Shown one piece after another: positions 46,086 to 53,931 of a stretch of 64,000 bases of DNA. Made by a program: the position numbers and the translations under genes. Below the pieces are notes generated by a model. It was given only the letters and a program-made list of their open reading frames with translations, made no database searches and was not told the origin of the DNA. The DNA lies in contig ATTF01000001.1 of assembly GCA_000419545.1 (NCBI GenBank), positions 28,663-92,662 on the forward strand, read 5' to 3'. Position 1 is the stretch's first letter, and every line of letters starts with the position of its first letter. This DNA is from Candidatus Pelagibacter ubique HIMB058 (lineage in GTDB: Bacteria > Pseudomonadota > Alphaproteobacteria > Pelagibacterales > Pelagibacteraceae).

Positions 46086-47081
46086 ATGTCTGATGCAATT
46101 AATAAATTAAAGCAAGGTCAAAACCTTTCGTTTGAAGAAAGTAAATCTCTTTTTTCAGATCTTATGGAAGGCAAACATGAAGAAGGTCAAATTATTGAGA
46201 TTCTAGAAGCTTTAATAAAAAAAGGTGAAACAAAAGATGAATTAGCTGGTGGCATATTTGTTCTAAGAGAGAAGGCAACAAAAGTTTCAGCAGATCTAAA
46301 TACTATTGATACTTGTGGAACTGGAGGCGATGGTCAGAACTCATTAAATGTTTCAACTGCGGCTGCAATAGTTTTAGCGAGCATGGGTGTTAAAGTTGCT
46401 AAACACGGAAATAAAGCCGTTTCATCTAATTGTGGTTCAGCTGATGTATTAGAAGCATTAAAAATTAATATTAATTTTAATTCAAATGAAGCAGAAGAAA
46501 GTATTAAGAATTTTAATTTTGCTTTTATGTTTGCACCAAATTACCACTCAGCAATGAAACATGTGGGCCCTGCTAGAAAAAAAATGGGTAAGAAAACTAT
46601 TTTCAATTTAATTGGTCCTTTAAGCAGTCCGGCTCAAGTTAAAAGACAAGTAATTGGTGTTTTTGATAAAAAATGGATGAAGCCTTTTGCTGAAGCTTTA
46701 AAAGAAAACAATGTTGTTCATGCTTATATTGTTCATAGCGATGATGGCATGGATGAAATTTCGCCTTTTGCAAAAACAAATGTTGTAGAATTAAAAGATG
46801 GTAAGATAAATGAATTTACAATTGATCCTAAAGAACTTGGTTTAAATTCAGGAAATAAAGAAAATTTAAAAGGAAAAAATGCAGAGTACAATTCTGAAAA
46901 AATTATAGAAATATACAAAGGAACCTCTAACGAATTTTCACAGTCTGTTGCTTTAAATGCTGCTGCTGGATTAATTGTTGCAGGGAAAGAAAGTGATTTT
47001 AAAAGTGCTTTTAAGAAAGCTTCTGAGCATCTAAGTTCTGGTAAAGTATTTGAGCATTTGACAAAATTACAATCAAAATAA
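46086..47081 (+). CDS. trpD: Anthranilate phosphoribosyltransferase
   Basis: 331 residues. The PRPP-binding CGTGGDG loop lies near residue 78, KHGNKAVSS follows, and the anthranilate-site segment NYHSAMKHVGPARKKMG is intact. The enzyme transfers phosphoribose to anthranilate, the second step of tryptophan synthesis. It is 2 bp after trpG and shares one base with trpC (TAATG). Confidence 0.96.
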   Translation: MSDAINKLKQGQNLSFEESKSLFSDLMEGKHEEGQIIEILEALIKKGETKDELAGGIFVLREKATKVSADLNTIDTCGTGGDGQNSLNVSTAAAIVLASMGVKVAKHGNKAVSSNCGSADVLEALKININFNSNEAEESIKNFNFAFMFAPNYHSAMKHVGPARKKMGKKTIFNLIGPLSSPAQVKRQVIGVFDKKWMKPFAEALKENNVVHAYIVHSDDGMDEISPFAKTNVVELKDGKINEFTIDPKELGLNSGNKENLKGKNAEYNSEKIIEIYKGTSNEFSQSVALNAAAGLIVAGKESDFKSAFKKASEHLSSGKVFEHLTKLQSK

Positions 47082-47875
47082 TGGCTAATGTTTTAGATAA
47101 GATTATCGAAGACAAAAAAGAGTCTTTGAAAAATATTAAAAAGAATAATTCTTTAGACAACCTTGAAAATACAATTAAATCTTTAAATAATTTTTTAAAT
47201 TTTAAAGATGCCATATCAAATAATAAAGGTGTTTCACTTATTACAGAGATAAAAAAAGCGAGTCCATCAGCTGGAGAATTAGTTAAAGATTTTAATCATT
47301 TAAATATTGCAAAAATGTATTTAGATAACGGCGCTACTTGCCTTTCAGTTTTAACTGAGGAAAAATATTTCTTAGGAAAACTTGATTATATAAAAGATAT
47401 TAAAAATAAGTTTAAAATACCCGTTCTGGCAAAAGATTTCTTTATAGATCCTTACCAAATCGCATTATCTAAAAGTTATGGCAGTGATTGTATTTTAATT
47501 ATTGTTGCTGCACTAGATGAAAAGTTAGCAGATGAAATTTATGCTGAAGCAATAAGACATAAGCTTTCAGTAATAGTAGAAGTTCATGATAACAAGGAAG
47601 CTGAGACCGCTTTAAAATATGAAGATGCTTTAATTGGAATTAATAATAGAAACCTAAAAACATTAGACATATCTATAAACAATACGATTTCTATTTTTGA
47701 AACTTTAAAAGAACATAAAGCCCCTATCATCTCAGAAAGTGGGATTAAGAATGAAGCTGATGCTAAATATATTTATGAAAAGACAGGAATTAAAAATTTT
47801 CTTATCGGTGAATCACTTTTAAAATCTGACAATCCAGCAGATTTAATAAAAAAATTTAAGCAAATAACTCAATAA
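47081..47875 (+). CDS. trpC: Indole-3-glycerol-phosphate synthase
   Basis: 264 residues, a single-function TIM barrel. Active-site strands read LITEIKKASPSAG, LSVLTEEKYF, VLAKDFFIDPYQ, VIVEVHD, IGINNRNLKT and ISESGI, in the canonical order. The enzyme closes the indole ring. It is not fused to TrpF. In many alphaproteobacteria moaC and moeA follow before lexA; here lexA follows directly after a 70-bp promoter region. Confidence 0.96.
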   Translation: MANVLDKIIEDKKESLKNIKKNNSLDNLENTIKSLNNFLNFKDAISNNKGVSLITEIKKASPSAGELVKDFNHLNIAKMYLDNGATCLSVLTEEKYFLGKLDYIKDIKNKFKIPVLAKDFFIDPYQIALSKSYGSDCILIIVAALDEKLADEIYAEAIRHKLSVIVEVHDNKEAETALKYEDALIGINNRNLKTLDISINNTISIFETLKEHKAPIISESGIKNEADAKYIYEKTGIKNFLIGESLLKSDNPADLIKKFKQITQ

Positions 47876-47908
47876 AATAAGGGTTTATTTCAAGTTGTAA
47901 TTTAAATA

Positions 47909-47923
47909 GAACTTTTATAGAAC
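47909..47923 (+). promoter_or_regulatory. Alphaproteobacterial SOS box (LexA operator) before lexA
   Basis: GAACTTTTATAGAAC is a GAAC-N7-GAAC direct repeat, the reverse complement of the known alphaproteobacterial LexA site GTTC-N7-GTTC. It lies 22 bp upstream of the preferred lexA start, where it would block transcription, and indicates autoregulation. A further GTTCTA at 47941-47946 overlaps the start codon. Confidence 0.85.
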
Positions 47924-47945
47924 ATAGATGTACGAGGTTTGTTCT

Positions 47946-48620
47946 ATGCTTACAAAAAAACAAAAAAACTTACTTATATTCATTAATAAGAAGATTAGAT
48001 CTTCTGGAATTTCCCCTTCTTATGAGGAAATGAAAAATTCACTCAACCTTAAGTCGAAATCAGGAATTCATAGATTAATCTCTGCTTTAGAAGAGCGTGG
48101 ATTTGTTAAAAGATTAGCTCATAAAGCTAGAGCATTAGAGGTAGTAAAATTACCTGAGAATGCTAGCGCGAACGATATCTTCAATACTTTTACACCAAGT
48201 GTAATTAAAGGTGGTCTAGATAAAGAAGGAGCAAAATCAACTGATGTTTCTGTTTTAGGTAGCATTGCAGCTGGAACACCTATCGAAGCTATTCAACAAG
48301 AAGTTGATAGAGTAGCTTTACCTGAAGATTTGCAAAATAATGGTGAACATTATGGTTTAAAAGTTAAAGGTGACTCTATGATTGAAGCAGGTATCAATGA
48401 TGGTGATACTGTAATTGTAAAGAAAACTTCAAACGTAGACAGCGGTCAAATTGCAGTTGTTTTAATCGATGATCAAGAAGCAACTTTGAAAAGAGTAAGA
48501 AAAAAAGGAAATACTATTGCACTAGAAGCTGCTAACAGAAATTACGGTACAAAAATTTACGCTGCAAACAGAATAAAAATCCAAGGTAAATTAGTTTCTT
48601 TATATAGAAACTTTCACTAA
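47946..48620 (+). CDS. lexA: LexA repressor
   Basis: 224 residues. An N-terminal winged helix-turn-helix (SPSYEEMKNSLNLKSKSGIH region) is followed by an S24 protease domain with the self-cleavage bond A109-G110 (GSIAAGTP), nucleophile S144 (KGDSMIEAG) and general-base K182. Start choice: an upstream in-frame ATG at 47928 would add MYEVCS, but the ATG at 47946 gives the family's usual M-L-T-x-K-Q beginning and has GAGG 8 bases upstream. It represses DNA-damage genes until RecA promotes self-cleavage. An SOS box lies just upstream. Confidence 0.96.
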   Translation: MLTKKQKNLLIFINKKIRSSGISPSYEEMKNSLNLKSKSGIHRLISALEERGFVKRLAHKARALEVVKLPENASANDIFNTFTPSVIKGGLDKEGAKSTDVSVLGSIAAGTPIEAIQQEVDRVALPEDLQNNGEHYGLKVKGDSMIEAGINDGDTVIVKKTSNVDSGQIAVVLIDDQEATLKRVRKKGNTIALEAANRNYGTKIYAANRIKIQGKLVSLYRNFH

Positions 48621-48639
48621 AATAGTCTAATTAATAGAA

Positions 48640-50019
48640 ATGTCTTTTAATTGTAGGTTTGCGCCCTCTCCTACTGGGCCTCTTCACATTGGTGGTGTTC
48701 GAACAGCTTTATTTAATTGGCTTTTAGCTAAGAAAAATAAAGGTAAATATTTTTTAAGGATTGAAGATACAGATAAAGAAAGATCTAAAGACGAATTTAA
48801 AAAGCAAATTATTTCATCATTATCATGGCTAGGTATTGAACATGATGGTGAAGAATACATTCAATCTAAAAATATTAATAAACACGTCGCAGTTGCTGAA
48901 GAATTAATAAAAAAAGGTTTTGCTTATCCCTGCTACTGTACAGAAAAAGAATTAGATGAACAAAAAGCTTTAGCAAAAAGAAAAAATCTTCCTTTTATCT
49001 ATAATAGGAAATGTAGGGACTTAAAAGAAAAAAAAGATGGTCCTGCAGTTATAAGATTTAAGAGTAAAATGTCGGGAACAACTTTAATTAAAGATTTGGT
49101 CCAAGGAGAAAGAAATATCTCAAATTCTACAATTGAAGATTTCGTAATTTTAAGAAAAGATAAATCACCAACATATCAATTATCAGCAACAGTTGATGAC
49201 CATGAGATGGAAATAACTCACGTAATTAGAGGTGATGATCATATGATTAATTCTTTTAAACAAAAGCAAATTTATGATGCCATGGGTTGGGAAGTTCCAA
49301 ATTTCGCACACATACCTTTAATTCATAGCGAACAAGGAAAAAAATTATCTAAAAGAGATAATGCCTCTACACTTGAAGATTATGTAAAAATTGGAATTAT
49401 TTCAGATGCTTTAAGAAATTATTTATTAAGATTAGGGTGGTCTTATAAAGATAAAGAGATTTTTACTAAACAAGAAAGCATTGATTTATTTGATTTAAGT
49501 GGTGTTGGTAAATCACCTTCAAAGCTAGATATGAATAGAATTTATTCAATAAATGAAACTTATATAAAAACAATAGATGAAAAAGATCTTTTCAATTTCT
49601 TCAAAGAATACGTCTCGAAATACAAAAAACCTATAGATCAATCAAAAGAGAATATACTTTTAAAATCAATGGGCTTCTTAAAAAATAAAGCAAAAACTTT
49701 AGAGGATATTTGGAATAACGCTCAATATATAATTAATGATAAAATTGAAATTGGTACAGATGATAAAAAATTAATTGATGATTTATCTAAAAAAGTAATT
49801 AGTGATTTTACCTCTGACTATGAAAAACTTCCCTCTTTATCGAGAGAAACATTAGAACCTGTAATTAAATCTCTAATTGATAAACACAAGACTAATTTTA
49901 AGGGAGTAGGACAACCTTTAAGAATAGCCCTAGTAGGTTCAAGATTTGGACCAGGTTTATATGATGTAATTTTATCATTAGACAAAACCGAAGTTATTAA
50001 AAGACTTAAACAAATTTAG
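48640..50019 (+). CDS. gltX: Glutamyl-tRNA synthetase
   Basis: 459 residues, a class I synthetase. The HIGH motif is in FAPSPTGPLHIGG and the KMSKS motif is KLSKRDN; ADDHE-like VDDHEMEITHVIRGDDH lies between them. A zinc-site-like Cys cluster appears in YPCYCTEKE. The enzyme charges tRNA-Glu and, when non-discriminating, tRNA-Gln. It follows lexA by 19 bp; comEC, which often lies between them in alphaproteobacteria, is absent. The nuclease gene begins at the very next base. Confidence 0.95.
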   Translation: MSFNCRFAPSPTGPLHIGGVRTALFNWLLAKKNKGKYFLRIEDTDKERSKDEFKKQIISSLSWLGIEHDGEEYIQSKNINKHVAVAEELIKKGFAYPCYCTEKELDEQKALAKRKNLPFIYNRKCRDLKEKKDGPAVIRFKSKMSGTTLIKDLVQGERNISNSTIEDFVILRKDKSPTYQLSATVDDHEMEITHVIRGDDHMINSFKQKQIYDAMGWEVPNFAHIPLIHSEQGKKLSKRDNASTLEDYVKIGIISDALRNYLLRLGWSYKDKEIFTKQESIDLFDLSGVGKSPSKLDMNRIYSINETYIKTIDEKDLFNFFKEYVSKYKKPIDQSKENILLKSMGFLKNKAKTLEDIWNNAQYIINDKIEIGTDDKKLIDDLSKKVISDFTSDYEKLPSLSRETLEPVIKSLIDKHKTNFKGVGQPLRIALVGSRFGPGLYDVILSLDKTEVIKRLKQI

Positions 50020-50787
50020 ATGAAAGACGCTGTATCTTTCAGAACACGAAAAACATCTATTTACGATAAAAAATCAAACACACCTTTTAAAATAAGTAGA
50101 TCCAAATTTTTCAATTTTCTAAGTTGCAAAAGATGCTTCTATTTGGATCGAGTCAAAGGACTAAAAGAGCCATCAATGCCTGGTTGGGCTCTAAACGTTG
50201 CCGTAGATGAACTTTTAAAAAAGGAATTTGATCTTTATAGAAAAGAACAAAAACCTCATCCAATTATGGTTAAGCATAATTTAAATTTTGTTCCTTATCA
50301 GCACAAAGATTTGGATACCTGGAGAAATTCTTTAAAAGGTGGAATTTCATATTTAGATGAAAAAACTAATCTTATAATTCACGGAGGTATTGATGATCTC
50401 TGGTTTGATTTAAATGAGAAAAAAATAGTTGTAGTAGATTATAAAGCTCAATCATCAACTTATCCTGTAACAGTATCATCCTATCTCGATGCTGAATGGC
50501 ATCTTAGCTATAAATTACAAATGGATATTTACGTACATATTTTAAGAAAAATGAATTTTGATGTCTCTGACCGAACATTTTTTTATGTTTGTAATGGAGA
50601 AAAAACAAATGATAAATTTGATAACAAAATAGACTTCAAAACTACATTAATACCTTACAGAGTGGACACGTCTTGGATTGAAGAAAAATTAATTGAAATG
50701 AAAGATGTTTTAAATCTTGATCAGCCACCTGAAATTGAAAAAACTTGTGAGAAGTGTGCTTACTTAGAAGGTGGAAAAAAATTTTAA
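50020..50787 (+). CDS. PD-(D/E)XK nuclease of the RecB/Cas4-like superfamily
   Basis: 255 residues. Core motifs are GGIDDLWFD (D125/D126), VVVDYKA (D140-Y-K142) and YKLQMDIYVHIL (Q167), which together match the RecB-type D...DxK...QxxxY signature of DNA exonucleases. Two cysteines near the N-terminus (SCKRC, C36 and C39) and two near the C-terminus (CEKC, C243 and C246) could hold an Fe-S cluster, as in Cas4 and AddB, though the spacing differs. There is no helicase domain and no CRISPR locus nearby. It follows gltX with no spacer. A role in DNA repair or defence is inferred only from the fold. Confidence 0.7.
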   Translation: MKDAVSFRTRKTSIYDKKSNTPFKISRSKFFNFLSCKRCFYLDRVKGLKEPSMPGWALNVAVDELLKKEFDLYRKEQKPHPIMVKHNLNFVPYQHKDLDTWRNSLKGGISYLDEKTNLIIHGGIDDLWFDLNEKKIVVVDYKAQSSTYPVTVSSYLDAEWHLSYKLQMDIYVHILRKMNFDVSDRTFFYVCNGEKTNDKFDNKIDFKTTLIPYRVDTSWIEEKLIEMKDVLNLDQPPEIEKTCEKCAYLEGGKKF

Positions 50788-50788
50788 A

Positions 50789-51493
50789 CTATCTGTTATT
50801 ATTCTCATCATCATTATTAGATGATTGATCGTTATTGTCTGATTGAGGTTGTTCCTCAGTAGTTTCGGTTTGTGTTTCTTCTTGAACTGGTTGTTCTGGT
50901 TCAGATGGTGCTTCTTCCTGTACAGGTTCTTCCTGAGGTTCAGGTGTTGGTTCTTGAGATTGAGCTCTACCTATATCAGCTGCGCTTTGAGGCGTAGGTT
51001 CTCTTCTCATAAAGAAATATATTCCAGCAGCAATAACAGCAATTGCTCCTAATATATAAAGAATGATATTTAATGCGCTAATTCCTTTTTCTTCAGTTGC
51101 CTCTTCAGTTTCTTCTACAACTGGCTGAGCTTCTTCTTCTTCTGGTTTTGCGTCTTGTTCTTGAACTGGTTCAGCATTAACCTCTTCTTCAGGTTTTGCA
51201 TCTTGCTCTTGAGCTGGTTGAGCATTTACTTCTTCTTCTTCTTTAGGTTCTTCCTGTTGAGGTTCTGGTTCTTTTGCTGGCTCTGGCTCCGGCTCTGGCT
51301 CAGGTTCTTTTGCTGGTTCAGGCGTAGGTTCTGGCTCAGGTTCTGGTTCTGGTTCCGGTTTACTTTCTTGAACAACCGGAGTTGTTACTTGAGGTTCAGG
51401 AGCTTTAGCTACATCTTCTTCTTTAGGTTTTGGGTTAATTATACCTGTGGCTACAACAACTGCACCTATAAATAAAACCGTTATTAGATCCAT
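50789..51493 (-). CDS. Pro-Glu-rich two-helix membrane protein, unknown
   Basis: 234 residues. One hydrophobic helix (about 3-19) is followed by a Pro-Glu repeat linker (about 45-80), then two 16-residue tandem repeats (86-101 and 102-117; EEEVNA(Q/E)P(A/V)QEQDAKP). A second helix (about 139-162) ends MRRE, and a second acidic, Gln/Asn-rich tail closes the protein. The positive-inside rule suggests a periplasmic PE linker and a cytoplasmic tail. PE-rich linkers are known in TonB-like envelope-spanning proteins, but no TonB domain is present. The family is not recognised. Confidence 0.65.
   Translation of the reverse strand: MDLITVLFIGAVVVATGIINPKPKEEDVAKAPEPQVTTPVVQESKPEPEPEPEPEPTPEPAKEPEPEPEPEPAKEPEPQQEEPKEEEEVNAQPAQEQDAKPEEEVNAEPVQEQDAKPEEEEAQPVVEETEEATEEKGISALNIILYILGAIAVIAAGIYFFMRREPTPQSAADIGRAQSQEPTPEPQEEPVQEEAPSEPEQPVQEETQTETTEEQPQSDNNDQSSNNDDENNNR
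51143..51238 (-). repeat. Tandem 48-bp coding repeat in the PE-rich membrane protein
   Basis: Two adjacent 16-codon units encode EEEVNAQPAQEQDAKP and EEEVNAEPVQEQDAKP. DNA of the two units is closely similar, suggesting a recent duplication, and such repeats may vary in number between strains. Confidence 0.7.
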
Positions 51494-51528
51494 ACAGAGA
51501 ATGTAATGTTTTGGAATTAAAATTCACT

Positions 51529-51549
51529 CTCAAATATGAACAATTTGAG
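51529..51549. promoter_or_regulatory. 7-7-7 inverted repeat upstream of the PE-rich protein gene
   Basis: CTCAAAT and ATTTGAG are perfect inverted repeats separated by 7 bp, 36 bp upstream of the start at 51493. This could be an operator or a short leader hairpin; no regulator can be assigned. Chance occurrence in AT-rich DNA is possible. Confidence 0.35.
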
Positions 51550-51608
51550 CTTAGCATGTGTACAAAAAACGCTTAAATTAATCAGTTTTTAATGAGTTAG
51601 TTTATTTT

Positions 51609-52067
51609 TTACTCAGGTTTAAATATTAAGCAAAGACCATTATTACAGAATCTTTTACCTGATTCTCTAGGACCATCATTAAATACGTGACCATGATGTG
51701 CTCCGCATTTAGCACAATGATATTCTACTCTTTCCATACCAAATGAATAATCTATTTTTGTTTTAAAAGCTCCTGGTAAAGCTTCGGAAAATGAAGGCCA
51801 GCCTGTACCGCTGTCATATTTTGCAGTTGAAGCAAAGAGTTTGTTTCCACAATTAGCGCAGTGATAAAAACCTTTTCTTTTTTCTTTTAATAAATCACTT
51901 GTAAATGGTCTTTCTGTACCCTCATTAAACATGATATTTTTTTGTTCTTTAGATAAATTAGGATTAATGATTTTTTTAGTAGCTGCTAAAAGAGCTTTAA
52001 TTGGAAATAACATTATTAAAGCCGAAAAACCTAAAATTTTAACGAATTTTCTTTTCTTAAATTGCAT
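51609..52067 (-). CDS. msrB: Exported peptide-methionine (R)-sulfoxide reductase
   Basis: 152 residues. An N-terminal signal/anchor (about 1-29, KKRKFVKILGFSALIMLF) precedes an MsrB domain with two zinc CxxC pairs (HCANC and HCAKC) and catalytic block RFCNNG. One more cysteine lies five residues after the catalytic one (RFCNNGLC), where most MsrB have Ala or Ser; it might serve as a resolving cysteine. The enzyme reduces methionine-R-sulfoxide in proteins, here likely in the periplasm. No msrA or dedicated electron-donor gene is adjacent. It is divergent from a 40-residue ORF. Confidence 0.92.
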   Translation of the reverse strand: MQFKKRKFVKILGFSALIMLFPIKALLAATKKIINPNLSKEQKNIMFNEGTERPFTSDLLKEKRKGFYHCANCGNKLFASTAKYDSGTGWPSFSEALPGAFKTKIDYSFGMERVEYHCAKCGAHHGHVFNDGPRESGKRFCNNGLCLIFKPE

Positions 52068-52092
52068 AAAACTAGTTTAATATATCAAGTAT

Positions 52093-52215
52093 ATGAAAAC
52101 AATTTTTTTGTTTTTTTTAACGATATATATTGCTTACTATCTTTTTAGACCTGTAACAAAAAAAGAAATAAAAAAGTTTAATGACCCTGATAATTGGTCA
52201 AATATGGGGTTTTAA
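52093..52215 (+). CDS. Putative 40-residue single-helix small protein
   Basis: A short ORF with MKTIFLFFLTIYIAYYLF as a membrane helix and a polar tail (VTKKEIKKFNDPDNWSNMGF). It sits divergently beside msrB, and its 3' end overlaps the convergent deacetylase-like gene by 18 bp. The clear helix, the well-formed polar tail and the placement suggest a real small membrane protein, but the ribosome-binding site is weak. The family is not recognised. Confidence 0.45.
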   Translation: MKTIFLFFLTIYIAYYLFRPVTKKEIKKFNDPDNWSNMGF

Positions 52216-53127
52216 AGCATTAAGGTGTTCTACAATGCTTTCAGATAGGGCTTGTAGATCGTAACCACCCTCAAGAAAAGAAATTACTCTACCTTTAGAA
52301 TGAATATTCGCAATATCGACTATATTTTTTGTAATTTTAAAAAAATCTTCCGACTCTAGATTGATATTAGCTAAAGGATCTCTTATGTGAGCGTCAAAAC
52401 CTGCAGAAATTAAAATAACTTCAGGCTTAAATTTATCAATTGGCTTCAATACCTTTTGATCGAATATTCCAAAAAAATCTTTACTTAAAGTTCCAGCTTT
52501 TAAAGTTGCATTAAAAATATTTCCAACTCCAGTTTCATTTTCTGCTCCAGTTCCAGGAAATAAAGGAAATTCATGAGAAGAACCGTATGCAACAGTAGGA
52601 TCTTTATAAAAAATTTCTTGAGTTCCATTGCCGTGATGAACGTCAAAATCAATTATTGCAACTTTATTAACCTTATATTGTTGTTGTAAATATCTTGCTG
52701 CGACTGCAACATTATTAATAAAACAAAATCCGTTAGCTCTTACAGTTTCTGCGTGATGTCCTGGTGGTCTAACTGCACAAAATACTCTCTCATTTTTCTT
52801 CATAAGATCATTTGTTGCAGCAATACCAGCCCCACACGATCTTAAAATTGCATTTTTACTATTAGGACAAAGCATAGTATCAGCATAGGGTTCTTTTTCT
52901 ACGCCTACAATTCCTTCCTTGGGAATATTAGAGAAAATTTGTTCTATATGCTTTTTTGGATGCACCAGCGATACTGTTTCCAAATCAACTAAAGGTGCTT
53001 CTTTAAAATCTACTTTTAAATCAGATGATTTTATTGAGGCTATAATACTATCTAATCTTTCTTTTCTTTCTGGATGACCATTACCATTAAATTTTTTTAA
53101 ACAATCTTCATGAGTATAAACAATCAT
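52198..53127 (-). CDS. Histone-deacetylase/AcuC-family hydrolase
   Basis: 309 residues of the arginase/deacetylase fold. HPERKERLDSI marks the N-terminus, the catalytic His pair is in RPPGHHAE, and metal ligands lie in DFDVHHGNG and SAGFDAH; GGYDL supplies the C-terminal substrate loop. Bacterial members remove acetyl groups from protein lysines or from polyamines. Zn2+ is expected at the Asp/His/Asp site. It lies 3 bp after bdhA on the same strand, so both may be co-transcribed. Confidence 0.9.
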   Translation of the reverse strand: MIVYTHEDCLKKFNGNGHPERKERLDSIIASIKSSDLKVDFKEAPLVDLETVSLVHPKKHIEQIFSNIPKEGIVGVEKEPYADTMLCPNSKNAILRSCGAGIAATNDLMKKNERVFCAVRPPGHHAETVRANGFCFINNVAVAARYLQQQYKVNKVAIIDFDVHHGNGTQEIFYKDPTVAYGSSHEFPLFPGTGAENETGVGNIFNATLKAGTLSKDFFGIFDQKVLKPIDKFKPEVILISAGFDAHIRDPLANINLESEDFFKITKNIVDIANIHSKGRVISFLEGGYDLQALSESIVEHLNALKPHI

Positions 53128-53130
53128 AGT

Positions 53131-53895
53131 TTATTGAGCAGACCAACCACCATCAATAATTAGATTTGAGCCTGTTATTTGAGCTGCTTCATCAGTAGTT
53201 AAATAATAAACCATTTTTGAAACATCGTTTTTATCTACAAATTTTTTGGAAGGATGTTTTTCACTAATTATATCTTTTTTTGCTTTATCAAATGAAACTT
53301 TTCTTTTTTTAGAAATTTTTTTAATTTGATCGTTAACAAGTTCTGTAAGAACAAATCCTGGTCCTATAGAGTTGCAGGTAATATTCTCCTCTGCAGTTTC
53401 AAGAGCTACTACTTTAGTTAAACCCACTAAACCATGTTTTGATGATACGTACCCACTTTTAAATTTTGATGCTACTTTGCCATGCACTGAAGAAATATTA
53501 ATTATTCTTCCCCATTTATTTTTTCTCATAATTGGCAGCACCTCTTTAATCATTCTAAAAGGAGCCGTTAAGTTAAGATTAATAATATATTCCCAAATTT
53601 TATCTGAAAAATTAGTTATAGGTGCTACGTGTTGACGGCCTGCACAGTTAACTAAAATGTCTATTTTTTTGAATTTTTTTTTAGTTTGAAAAACAAATTT
53701 TTTAATATTTTTTATTTTAGTTAAATCTAAAGGTAATATTAAAGATCTTGTAGTATTAAAACTTTTTTTTAAATTTTTGATAGTTTTGCTACTTCCAATT
53801 CCAGCAATAGCTATATTAAAATTTTTTTTATAAAAATAATTGGCAATATCTAATCCAATGCCGCTTGTGCCACCTGTGATTATGATTGTTTTCAT
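53131..53895 (-). CDS. bdhA: 3-Hydroxybutyrate dehydrogenase (SDR family)
   Basis: 254 residues. TGGTSGIGLDIA is the NAD-binding loop, NCAGRQHVAPI the second motif, and SS...YVSSK gives the catalytic Ser, Tyr and Lys. The C-terminus ends in a QITGSNLIIDGGWSAQ block, matching the G-G-W-T-A-Q ending of D-3-hydroxybutyrate dehydrogenases, as do PGFVLTELV and HPSKKFV. The enzyme oxidises 3-hydroxybutyrate to acetoacetate. There are no polyhydroxybutyrate genes nearby. It is divergent from the Gfo/Idh gene. Confidence 0.82.
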   Translation of the reverse strand: MKTIIITGGTSGIGLDIANYFYKKNFNIAIAGIGSSKTIKNLKKSFNTTRSLILPLDLTKIKNIKKFVFQTKKKFKKIDILVNCAGRQHVAPITNFSDKIWEYIINLNLTAPFRMIKEVLPIMRKNKWGRIINISSVHGKVASKFKSGYVSSKHGLVGLTKVVALETAEENITCNSIGPGFVLTELVNDQIKKISKKRKVSFDKAKKDIISEKHPSKKFVDKNDVSKMVYYLTTDEAAQITGSNLIIDGGWSAQ

Positions 53896-53931
53896 GATAT
53901 AAATTTATAAAAATAAATTTAAGTCTTGTAC

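Noticed and set aside
50020-50787. A CRISPR-associated Cas4.
   Set aside because: No repeat-spacer array or other cas gene lies in the window, and the cysteine spacing differs from typical Cas4.
50843-51475. Plus-strand frames rich in Phe, Trp, Leu and Arg opposite the PE-rich protein.
   Set aside because: They are the antisense reading of Pro-Glu-Gln codons; the minus-strand frame has membrane helices and repeats, so it is the real gene.
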